NCBI GenBank assembly: GCA_030691805.1
Contig: JAUYDP010000368.1
Location: 1 to 5,762 of the forward strand
Length of the DNA stretch: 5,762 bases
DNA from: Dehalococcoidia bacterium
GTDB lineage: Bacteria > Chloroflexota > Dehalococcoidia > JAUYDP01
Direction of reading: 5' to 3'
The position numbers and the translations under genes are program-made. The stretch's first letter is position 1, and each line of letters starts with the position of its first letter. The notes beneath the pieces were generated by a model, which saw only the letters and a list, made by a program, of their open reading frames with translations, was not told where the DNA came from and searched no databases. Below are positions 1 through 5,732 of this stretch, piece by piece.

Positions 1-353
1 TCAAGAGGCCACTCGAAGGCTAAAGGCAGAGCGATCTTGTCCGCCGCCGTCTCGCCGAGGGCTCTTTCCTTGACGCGCTTGGGCGGGACCGTGATTAACG
101 CGTCGGCCTCGACGCGGGCGACGCAGGAGAGGACCCATCCCTCGCGGACCTGCTCCTCCGTGAGCCGCCCGTTGTCACGACGGGAAACGCTGCCTTCCTC
201 TATTTTGACCTTGCATCGGCCGCAGCGTCCCTGCGCACCGCAGGGAAGGGCAACTTCAACCCCTGCCAGAGAGGCCGCCTCGTGCAGGAGGGTTCCCACG
301 GGCACCTCGACTGTGACCTGGGCAGGCTTAAAAGTTATCCTACAGGATTTCAT
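1..353 (-). CDS. acsV: Reductive activator of corrinoid Fe-S protein (RACo/AcsV), N-terminal part, cut by window edge
   Basis: ATP-dependent activator that re-reduces the corrinoid Fe-S protein when its cobamide has been oxidised to Co(II). Only the first 117 residues lie in the window, and the frame stays open to the edge. They form a plant-type 2Fe-2S ferredoxin domain with the ligand pattern C-X5-C-X2-C at C38, C44 and C47 (PCGAQGRCGRC), and a fourth cysteine at C77 (VLSCVAR). This is followed by the start of a linker. The family continues with an ASKHA-type ATPase domain (DUF4445) and is about 600 residues long; that part is outside the window. ATG at 353 is the only usual start codon between the upstream in-frame TAG (375-377) and the ferredoxin domain. 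No Shine-Dalgarno site precedes it, so translation may depend on upstream ribosomes. The 2Fe-2S domain alone could belong to another DUF4445 activator; its place after acsDC argues for AcsV. Confidence 0.85.
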   Translation of the reverse strand, partial: MKSCRITFKPAQVTVEVPVGTLLHEAASLAGVEVALPCGAQGRCGRCKVKIEEGSVSRRDNGRLTEEQVREGWVLSCVARVEADALITVPPKRVKERALGETAADKIALPLAFEWPL

Positions 354-537
354 GGCTGTAAAGCGGCGCTGGTGCTAAAACATAACGGATTTGAGAGACG
401 TCATTCTGAGCCGGAGCGGGGCCGCATCCCAGGTTGCTGCTGGCGGCACCACAGCGGAGGCGAAGAATCTCACGGCCGCGGGAAGATTCTTCGCTGCGCT
501 CAGAATGACATGTAGCGAAATCCCGGTGGAGCGACAT
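340..537 (-). other. Possible bridging ORF through the acsC-acsV spacer, probably not a functional protein
   Basis: This 65-codon frame begins at an ATG overlapping the acsC stop codon (TAATG) and ends at a TAG 14 nt inside acsV, so it spans the whole acsC-acsV gap. Most of its sequence is the translation of a dispersed palindromic repeat (CHSERSEES near its N-terminus), with no recognisable domain. It has no Shine-Dalgarno site of its own, but the stop-start overlap would permit re-initiation. I do not think the peptide has a function. Translating it could carry ribosomes to the acsV start, which lacks its own ribosome binding site. Confidence 0.25.
400..509. repeat. Dispersed palindromic (MITE-like) repeat, CHSERSEES type
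   Basis: An element of about 110 bp has perfect 11-bp terminal inverted repeats, GTCATTCTGAG (400-410) and CTCAGAATGAC (499-509). The pairing extends one more base inward. Inside it is a second perfect inverted repeat, CGAAGAATCT (461-470) with AGATTCTTCG (484-493), around a 13-nt GC-rich loop. The minus strand starts with the wording GTCATTCTGAGCGCAGCGAA, familiar from multicopy intergenic repeats in environmental bacterial genomes, which often yield false proteins containing CHSERSEES. No target-site duplication is clear. It fills most of the acsC-acsV spacer and would form a long hairpin in the operon mRNA. It has no U-tract, so it is not a standard terminator. Multicopy status is from memory of similar repeats and cannot be seen here. 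Confidence 0.75.
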
Positions 538-1892
538 TAGTTGTTGGTCCAGACTTTCTTGATGTACCCAGAGATGTCCACTGCATCCTTTGGGCCAACC
601 ATGATGTTCCAGCCGGGTAGCTCATCTTCTAGTTCGCCCATGAGGACAGCCACGTAGCCGGGGATGATGATCTTGCGGTGCTTTATCTTATCCTCGATGC
701 CGCTGCTCTTAACGGTCTTGGCGATCTTCTCCGAATCGAACTTGCCGGCCGCCCATGCGGTGAGGACCGATAGGCCTTCGGAGTCACAGATTAGGATCCA
801 GGACGGCACACCGCTGGCTTCCACCTCGCCCATGACCGAGAAGTAAGTAAGGGAGAAGTTTGTGGTAGTGTAGAGAGGGCTGTTGTCGGTTGGATCGCCC
901 ACCGTATAGATGCCTGGCGCCATCTGAAGCGGTTTTTGCGGGTCGGTATAGATATTCTGGCGTAGGGTCAAAAGTGGGTAGACAGTCTCGGGAGAGAAAT
1001 GGTCCAAGACGACGATGCCGGCGTACTTGGCGATGTGCTGTCCGGCCAGGACCGCTTCTTCCTGTGGAGAGTTAGTGCCCTCCCCAGGGAAGGTGATGAC
1101 GGGATAGCCCAGAGGCCGGAAGTTCTTCTTCAGGGCGAGGCGTCTGATCTGGACCAGGGCGGCCAGGGAATCGGCAAAGCCTCGGGCGCCGGGGTCTATG
1201 ACGATGTCCTGGACACCAGCCTTGGTGACGATCTCCACAATCTCCACCAGGCCGTCCAATCCGTCCGTTGAGATGACGGCCAGAGGACATTTGTGTTTTA
1301 GGGCTAGCTCGGCCATCTTGGCGGCGTTATCCTTGGTGGCGCCGTAGATCAGCGGGTTGCGCCCGTCGGCCTTCGCGAGAGCGGCCTCCATAGCGCCCGG
1401 ATCAGTTGAGAGCAGGGCCAGGGGTAAAACAGTTTTGGTGGCCACCGCTGCGACACAGGCGGCGAAGGTGGCCTTGTCTCCGGAGGCGTTCTTGATGGCG
1501 AAGCCGTTAAGGGTCAGGTCCTTGCCCACACGCTCAACAGCGTAAGCGCTGACGTCGCTCACGAGCTTGGCAGCGGAGTCGGCGGAGTCGGTATCTTTTA
1601 TGGTGACCAAAAGGCCCGGCTCGTTGTAAAAGGTCTTCTCATGGCGGAAGAGCACTACTTCGTTGCCAACAGAAAACGCCTTATCGCCAGCACCCACGGT
1701 AATCAGGCGAACGGGGGGCTGGGAAGCTGCCTCGAGGGCGGCCTTGGCTGCATCGCTGACGTCGGGGCAGGCGGATAGCTCGATTCCTTTTTGAGAAAGC
1801 TTCATAGCAAACGCCAGACAGGTTGGGAAGCCGCACTTCTTGCAGTTGGTCTTGGGTAAAAGCTTATAGATTTCCAGGCCAGTAAGAGCCAC
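537..1892 (-). CDS. acsC: Corrinoid iron-sulfur protein large (gamma) subunit, AcsC
   Basis: Large subunit of the corrinoid Fe-S protein, which carries the methyl group from methyltetrahydrofolate to acetyl-CoA synthase in the cytoplasm. It has 451 residues, about the usual bacterial length. The N-terminal domain holds the low-potential 4Fe-4S site, with C17, C20, C25 and C42 in the pattern C-X2-C-X4-C-X16-C; this cluster reduces the cobamide. A TIM-barrel domain follows (roughly 60-325). The C-terminal cobamide-binding domain (about 330-451) includes TTTNFSLTYFSVMGEVE (342-358) and PGYVAVLMGELEDELPGW (411-428). The start is GTG at 1892, chosen because AGGAG (1900-1904) sits 7 nt upstream and the cysteine spacing begins at the family's usual position. 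It lies 19 nt after acsD, with its ribosome binding site in that gap, so co-expression with its partner is expected. The stop is TAA at 537-539. Confidence 0.96.
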   Translation of the reverse strand: MALTGLEIYKLLPKTNCKKCGFPTCLAFAMKLSQKGIELSACPDVSDAAKAALEAASQPPVRLITVGAGDKAFSVGNEVVLFRHEKTFYNEPGLLVTIKDTDSADSAAKLVSDVSAYAVERVGKDLTLNGFAIKNASGDKATFAACVAAVATKTVLPLALLSTDPGAMEAALAKADGRNPLIYGATKDNAAKMAELALKHKCPLAVISTDGLDGLVEIVEIVTKAGVQDIVIDPGARGFADSLAALVQIRRLALKKNFRPLGYPVITFPGEGTNSPQEEAVLAGQHIAKYAGIVVLDHFSPETVYPLLTLRQNIYTDPQKPLQMAPGIYTVGDPTDNSPLYTTTNFSLTYFSVMGEVEASGVPSWILICDSEGLSVLTAWAAGKFDSEKIAKTVKSSGIEDKIKHRKIIIPGYVAVLMGELEDELPGWNIMVGPKDAVDISGYIKKVWTNN

Positions 1893-1899
1893 GGGACGT

Positions 1900-1904
1900 C
1901 TCCT
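1900..1904 (-). promoter_or_regulatory. Ribosome binding site of acsC
   Basis: On the minus strand AAAAGGAGA lies 7 nt (from the AGGAG core) before a GTG codon. It supports GTG at 1892 as the acsC start and lies wholly inside the 19-nt acsD-acsC gap. Confidence 0.8.
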
Positions 1905-1911
1905 TTTAGGG

Positions 1912-2856
1912 CTAGGAGCCCATCAGTTTTTTGATAGTAGACTTTACCATTTCTACCGTTCTGGGGTGCCGCAGCACCACGATATCGGCGCCGGCCGACA
2001 TAAGGGTAGTAGCTGTCAGTTCTTCCCAGAGGATGCCTCGTTCCTCGAGGCTTCCCCAGGCCTCGGGGACGCCATCAGAGGACTTGGCTTCTTTCTGCCG
2101 CCATGCCTCATGCCCAACGGTGCAGAGCATGGGCATAGAGGTCATGCTGTCTCCTCCCAGCGCCGCCAGGCGAAGACGCTCCATTACCGAATAGGTGTAT
2201 TCTAGGCCGTAGCCCAATGCGCCGGTTGTGGGGTCCATTAGGATGCGGTCAGGCTTAATGCCCAGGTCACACATAAGGATGTTCAACTGCTTCTGCATGT
2301 TGATCTCGATGGGCGCTCTTCCTACCGCCACATGTCCGTTAGCCAGACAAGAGGCAACGATGGTCCGGTAATTCTTCTCCTCGCAGACCCCCAGGGCCAT
2401 CCCCAGTCCGGAGGTGGCGTCGGATACAGCCACCAGTACCTCGTTGTCTTTGTCCGACACCTCGGGGCCATAGAAGATTAAGGGCACGTCTACGGCGTCA
2501 AGAAGCTTCTTGGCCGTGGTTTGAGCCTCTGCCGCTCCAGTATTTTGGTTCTCCGGGTGGGCGCTGGCCAGGGTACAAAAGACTATGTCCGCCCCTAGCT
2601 CCACGGCCTTCTTGGCCCAGGCGGCCGGGTCGTTGACCACATCACCCCAGGCCCTAACCAGCGGTTCTGACCAGCCGTCGGGCCGACAATCAAGTATCTG
2701 GACCGCAACCACCGGGCGGTTAGGGATGGAGCCCTCGAAATGAAGGAATGGCAGTGCGGTCTCTCCACCCACGGTGACCGTCTTGCGGCCCCCGCCTCCC
2801 AGGGTGACTTCCCTGATCTTACCCGTCCACTTCTCTGTCGGTATCTCTACGGGCAT
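1912..2856 (-). CDS. acsD: Corrinoid iron-sulfur protein small (beta) subunit, AcsD
   Basis: Small subunit of the corrinoid Fe-S protein. It pairs with AcsC, helps enclose the cobamide and contributes to docking of the methyltransferase and acetyl-CoA synthase. It has 314 residues, close to the bacterial family length, and is a single TIM-barrel of the CdhD/AcsD family. Recognisable blocks are the N-terminal strand pair with LHFEGSIPNRPVVAVQILD (38-56), the ELGADIVFCTLASAHPEN segment (86-103), and the conserved DPTTGALGYGLEYTYSVMER (208-227). The C-terminus has SAGADIVVLRHP (287-298). It has no Fe-S cysteine motif, as expected for this subunit. ATG at 2856 has AGGAG 8 nt upstream (2865-2869). 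Its first 38 nt overlap the end of the CBS-domain gene in another frame, and acsC follows after 19 nt, so the three genes are very likely co-transcribed. The stop is TAG at 1912-1914. Confidence 0.95.
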   Translation of the reverse strand: MPVEIPTEKWTGKIREVTLGGGGRKTVTVGGETALPFLHFEGSIPNRPVVAVQILDCRPDGWSEPLVRAWGDVVNDPAAWAKKAVELGADIVFCTLASAHPENQNTGAAEAQTTAKKLLDAVDVPLIFYGPEVSDKDNEVLVAVSDATSGLGMALGVCEEKNYRTIVASCLANGHVAVGRAPIEINMQKQLNILMCDLGIKPDRILMDPTTGALGYGLEYTYSVMERLRLAALGGDSMTSMPMLCTVGHEAWRQKEAKSSDGVPEAWGSLEERGILWEELTATTLMSAGADIVVLRHPRTVEMVKSTIKKLMGS

Positions 2857-3268
2857 CTATTGGGCTCCTTTCTGGCGCTTTGAGCCTGTTGGCAATCTCC
2901 TTGATGATGTCTGTTACGGAGATGATTCCTACCGGGCGGCGTCCGGCTGGTTCTCCCTTGATTACCACTAATTGGTGTACGCGCTTGTTGAGCATAGTCG
3001 CCGCTGCCTCGGCCACCGTGCAGTCACCCTTGACGCAGATGACGTGGGGGGTCATTGCCTGCTCCGCGGTAATCTTAGTGGTGTCTTGGCCGTACTTGCG
3101 CATTACGTCAGTCTTTGTAATAATGCCGCAGGCCTCGGCCATCTCGTCCAAGACCACAACCGCGTGGACGTCGAAGTCCACGATCATCCGGGCCACTTCC
3201 TTAACGGTGTTCAAGGTCTCGCAGGTCACTACCCCCCGATGCATGACTTCCCTTACTAGCTTCTCCAC
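2819..3268 (-). CDS. Stand-alone tandem CBS-domain protein in the acs operon
   Basis: A 149-residue soluble protein made almost only of two CBS domains. The first covers about residues 6-60 (VREVMHRGVVTCE, then VHAVVVLDE and GIITKTDVMRKYG). The second covers about 69-130 (EQAMTPHVICVKGDCTVAEA, then HQLVVIKG and VGIISVTDIIKEIANRL). A CBS pair folds as a Bateman module that commonly binds AMP, ATP or S-adenosylmethionine. No catalytic, DNA-binding or membrane segment is fused to it. The charged tail (131-149) is partly encoded in the 38 nt shared with acsD. The start is GTG at 3268, with AGGAG 8 nt upstream (3277-3281) and an in-frame stop at 3290-3292. Its position between acsB and acsD suggests it senses adenylate state and modulates the complex or its activation by the ATP-using AcsV. 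That role is inferred; the sequence shows only the domain type and context. Confidence 0.9.
   Translation of the reverse strand: MEKLVREVMHRGVVTCETLNTVKEVARMIVDFDVHAVVVLDEMAEACGIITKTDVMRKYGQDTTKITAEQAMTPHVICVKGDCTVAEAAATMLNKRVHQLVVIKGEPAGRRPVGIISVTDIIKEIANRLKAPERSPIDARRDTDREVDG
2865..2869 (-). promoter_or_regulatory. Ribosome binding site of acsD, inside the CBS-domain gene
   Basis: AAAGGAG on the minus strand, with its AGGAG core 8 nt before the acsD ATG, lies within the coding sequence of the upstream CBS-domain gene. Ribosomes finishing that gene pass over this site, which fits translational coupling. Confidence 0.75.
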
Positions 3269-3276
3269 AGCATCCT

Positions 3277-3281
3277 CTCCT
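3277..3281 (-). promoter_or_regulatory. Ribosome binding site of the CBS-domain gene
   Basis: AGGAG lies 8 nt before GTG at 3268 on the minus strand and fixes this non-ATG start. A second GGAG-type site a few bases further upstream (3285-3289) is too far away to be the main one. A nearby ATG (3271-3273) is in another frame. Confidence 0.75.
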
Positions 3282-3294
3282 AATCTCCTCTAGC

Positions 3295-3389
3295 GTGCGA
3301 GCGGCGCACCTTGTATCCCCTGGGTCGCATCGGCAAGATGGCAGCGTGTTGAAACGCCCCGGCCCGCGGGATACATGTGTGAGACCCGC
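3295..3389 (-). promoter_or_regulatory. Inverted-repeat-rich leader before the CBS-domain gene, possible structured RNA
   Basis: The spacer between acsB and the CBS gene holds several short inverted repeats. TGTATCCC (3312-3319) pairs exactly with GGGATACA (3368-3375), and the pairing continues inward with mismatches. GTGCG (3295-3299) pairs with CGCAC (3305-3309) just upstream of the CBS ribosome binding site. GCGT (3344-3347) pairs with ACGC (3354-3357). GCGGG (3366-3370) can instead pair with CCCGC (3385-3389), which would compete with the long stem. I recognise no known riboswitch class and see no cobalamin box. A regulatory or stability role is speculative. Confidence 0.3.
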
Positions 3390-3409
3390 AGCCCTTCCGA
3401 GCTAACACG

Positions 3410-3437
3410 GAACAAGGGTCGAAAACGACCCTTGTTC
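3410..3437 (-). promoter_or_regulatory. Perfect 12-bp hairpin with 4-nt loop after acsB
   Basis: GAACAAGGGTCG (3410-3421) and CGACCCTTGTTC (3426-3437) are exact reverse complements around a 4-nt loop. The hairpin starts 30 nt after the acsB stop in the transcript. On the coding (minus) strand it is followed by CGTGTTAGC with no U-tract, so it is unlikely to be a full intrinsic terminator for the operon. It could protect the 3' end of acsB mRNA or cause partial termination. On the plus strand it is followed by a T-rich stretch and could stop antisense transcription. Confidence 0.6.
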
Positions 3438-3456
3438 TACTATTCTTTATTTCACC

Positions 3457-3474
3457 TATCACAAATATCACAAA
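3457..3474 (-). repeat. Tandem 9-bp duplication at the acsB stop codon
   Basis: TATCACAAA occurs twice in tandem on the plus strand (3457-3465 and 3466-3474). Read as mRNA, it gives the acsB stop TGA (3468-3470), then a second in-frame TGA (3459-3461) and an in-frame TAG (3456-3458). Confidence 0.8.
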
Positions 3475-5690
3475 ATTGGGTCCATCGCCAGGGCTGGATG
3501 GCCCTTCTCTTCCAGGAAGGTCATTAGATCCTCCACGGTGGTGGTAATCTTTTCATCGGCTATCATGTCCATGAGGTCGGGCACGCCCTCTCTTTCACAG
3601 ACTGCCTTTAGCTCGTCGGCCATGGACTCCTTCAAGTTGGTGGACATCCAAACTACCCGCTTGAAGCCTCCTTCGGCGGAGATGAACTTCTTACTGGTCA
3701 GGTAGTACTTTCCGTGACCCATGATGCCCGGAGTTTGGAGGCCCCCACCCGCCATGCCGGCCATGGTGGAGAAGGTCATACCAGCCGGAGACATGCTGGG
3801 ATCTTCTCGGGAGAGCACCATGACTCCATTCGCCTCTGGAATAACCATCATGATGCATTCGAAGCAGCCGCATGAGGTCATGGGGGCGTCCATGATCGAA
3901 TATAGGGTAAAGCGATTTACTGACCGCTGGGAGTTCTCGTAGACGAACTGGTTGGGGCCTTCCCACTCTCCCCTTACCGGATCTATCAGCGTGCCTTTGG
4001 GGATCGGCTGGTTCGGGCCGGTTGGGTTGATCTCATAGGACGCCTTGCAGTCCAGCCAGTTATAGGCGCCGCAGAGCCCGATCCGCTCCGGATTGACAAC
4101 ACATACGTGCGTCGGAGCGTAGGACTGGCATAGGGTGCAGGAGTAATAGGTGTCTACCGAGTCGTCTGTCAGACTAGCAGCCCGCTCGTTGCGCTCTACG
4201 TATGCGGCCCTGGCCTCTTCCAGAAGGGCCTTGACCTTTTCCGGTTCGGTGATAAGGGTGACCTGCACTTTGTCCACAATTGCGCCGAAGTCGCCATGAA
4301 GGCGGGCGTGAAGAATATCTCCTAGATGTCTTATTTTAAAGCCCTTCTTGACGTCGCTCTTACTAATGCGTATCCAGGCGATATCCCGCTGGCCGATGTG
4401 CTGCACACCCTCAGCTCCATTGACGAAGTAGTGGATCTGTCGCTCCAGGACCGGCTCGAAGTCCTTCTGCATCTTGCGCCCTGCAACTTCAACTAATATG
4501 GCCAGCGGGACGTTCGAGTCGTCGGGGAAGGCATCCAGGTCCGGGCCTTCGACGGTGATCTTTCCGTCTTGCACCTCATCCATGTCCTTCATACGAAGGT
4601 ACTCGAAACAGGTTCCCCCCTTGCCTCCGAATTCGATGTGGAACTCGCCCTTGCGCACGCGCTCGCCCTCGAAGCCGGCGCCGTAGGCTACCGGGATGGG
4701 GATCTTGGCGACCTTGATCTTGAGTCCCCGGACCTCGATGCACCGCTGAATCAAGCGCCCAGCCCGCTCGATGTCGTTAGCGCCGGGGATTTCGTCGAAG
4801 GGCATGCTAACAACGTGCTCGTATTTGGTGATGCCCGTGGGAAGGATGTTTGGGATAAGAGTGTCGGCAATGGCCGGGAAGCCGTAAGTGATGGCCCCGG
4901 CTGCCGTAGCATATTTCAGCTCGTCCACCTCGCCTAGAGCCAGGACGAAGGCGTAGACGCGGTTCTTGTTGTAGAGGAGCACGTCCCTGGCCTGGCCTGC
5001 CTTCATGCCTCCGAAGGTAAGGGCGGATCGGGTGGCAAAACCAAGGGCATAGATGGCAGAGATAGTGTCTGACCCGAAGGGTACGGTATACGTATCGTAT
5101 CCGAGCTGTACTCCTTCCTCTAGAAGCTGGTCTACGATTCCCCGGCCGTTAACGTTACCGGAGAGGAAGACCAGAATATTGCGCTGCTGGAGCTCCCTGA
5201 CGATCTGGACCGCAACCTCGTTGCTCTTGGCCCGTCCGACAATTGCGGCGAACCCCGGCATACGCCCATCCACGAGTTGGATGCCCCAGGCCCGGAGTTG
5301 AATGTCATCAATTGGGCCGTTGTAAGTGTAACCGTTTTTGCGCTCGGGCTGGGCGCCTGCTATAAAGCGGACTCCCTCGATGATCTCCTCAGCGAAGAGG
5401 GTGGCCACCCCGGCATCGAGCGCCCATCCCAGGTAAGGCACCCAGAGCCGGTCGCTAGGCACCGGGGGCAGAAGGCTTTTGGCGTGTTCCAAGGGAGTTA
5501 AGAGGTCTCCCAGCTTCTCCACCTTGTGGGCTGTATATCCGTAGATTACTGGGAAGTAATAAGCAGTGTTCGTAAATGCTACTGGTGTGTCATGTCCGTG
5601 GTCTATCAGAGCCTTAGTCAGCAGACTCTCTGCTTCGGCTACAATACTGTGGGCGCCCTTGATTGCCGACGTGGCGATTAGCCTGGACAA
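3468..5690 (-). CDS. acsB: Acetyl-CoA synthase (CODH/ACS complex), bacterial type AcsB
   Basis: Makes acetyl-CoA from CO, CoA and the methyl group delivered by the corrinoid Fe-S protein. At 740 residues it is slightly longer than the Moorella enzyme (729). The N-terminal domain (about 1-310), absent from archaeal CdhC, carries the contact to CODH. A middle domain (about 311-495) and the A-cluster domain (about 496-740) follow. The 4Fe-4S ligands are C518, C521, C530 and C540. The C607-G608-C609 motif (SCGCFEC) bridges to and binds the two nickel sites. Each is shifted by exactly +12 from the Moorella numbering I recall (506, 509, 518, 528, 595-597), so the enzyme looks intact. Y524 sits where Moorella has Phe512. 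The start is TTG at 5690: a full AGGAGGT lies 6 nt upstream, and an in-frame stop (5709-5711) excludes a longer form. It is the first gene after the promoter. The stop is TGA, with two further in-frame stops behind it. Confidence 0.97.
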   Translation of the reverse strand: MSRLIATSAIKGAHSIVAEAESLLTKALIDHGHDTPVAFTNTAYYFPVIYGYTAHKVEKLGDLLTPLEHAKSLLPPVPSDRLWVPYLGWALDAGVATLFAEEIIEGVRFIAGAQPERKNGYTYNGPIDDIQLRAWGIQLVDGRMPGFAAIVGRAKSNEVAVQIVRELQQRNILVFLSGNVNGRGIVDQLLEEGVQLGYDTYTVPFGSDTISAIYALGFATRSALTFGGMKAGQARDVLLYNKNRVYAFVLALGEVDELKYATAAGAITYGFPAIADTLIPNILPTGITKYEHVVSMPFDEIPGANDIERAGRLIQRCIEVRGLKIKVAKIPIPVAYGAGFEGERVRKGEFHIEFGGKGGTCFEYLRMKDMDEVQDGKITVEGPDLDAFPDDSNVPLAILVEVAGRKMQKDFEPVLERQIHYFVNGAEGVQHIGQRDIAWIRISKSDVKKGFKIRHLGDILHARLHGDFGAIVDKVQVTLITEPEKVKALLEEARAAYVERNERAASLTDDSVDTYYSCTLCQSYAPTHVCVVNPERIGLCGAYNWLDCKASYEINPTGPNQPIPKGTLIDPVRGEWEGPNQFVYENSQRSVNRFTLYSIMDAPMTSCGCFECIMMVIPEANGVMVLSREDPSMSPAGMTFSTMAGMAGGGLQTPGIMGHGKYYLTSKKFISAEGGFKRVVWMSTNLKESMADELKAVCEREGVPDLMDMIADEKITTTVEDLMTFLEEKGHPALAMDPIL

Positions 5691-5696
5691 TTTATG

Positions 5697-5703
5697 ACCT
5701 CCT
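5697..5703 (-). promoter_or_regulatory. Strong ribosome binding site of acsB
   Basis: AGGAGGT on the minus strand is a full match to the anti-Shine-Dalgarno core. It sits 6 nt before TTG at 5690 and decides this unusual start codon. Confidence 0.9.
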
Positions 5704-5732
5704 GAGTGTTAGGAAAGTAACGATATATTCCG

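Noticed and set aside
37..378. 113-codon plus-strand frame
   Set aside because: It lies opposite acsV, whose ferredoxin cysteine motif shows that the minus strand is coding. The plus-strand product is low-complexity Arg/Ser/Thr-rich.
1072..1290. 72-codon minus-strand frame within acsC
   Set aside because: It is an alternative frame inside the conserved TIM-barrel coding region of acsC, with an Arg/Pro/Gly-rich product and no start signal.
2880..3293. 137-codon plus-strand frame
   Set aside because: It is antisense to the CBS-domain gene, which has clear domain motifs. The plus-strand translation has no recognisable domain.
3410..3437. Intrinsic terminator ending the acsB transcript
   Set aside because: On the coding strand the stem is followed by CGTGTTAGC rather than a U-run. 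The downstream genes also belong to the same pathway and have no obvious promoter of their own.
3269..3467. Cobalamin riboswitch in the acsB-CBS spacer
   Set aside because: It would suit a corrinoid operon, but I see no B12-box-like sequence and the stems do not match that class.
3280..3471. 63-codon minus-strand frame between acsB and the CBS gene
   Set aside because: It begins inside the end of acsB without a ribosome binding site, runs through the inverted-repeat region, and its Arg/Cys-rich product resembles no known domain. A structured non-coding spacer explains it better.
4569..4937. 122-codon plus-strand frame
   Set aside because: It is the antisense shadow of acsB, a firmly identified gene with GC-biased codons that leave the opposite strand open.
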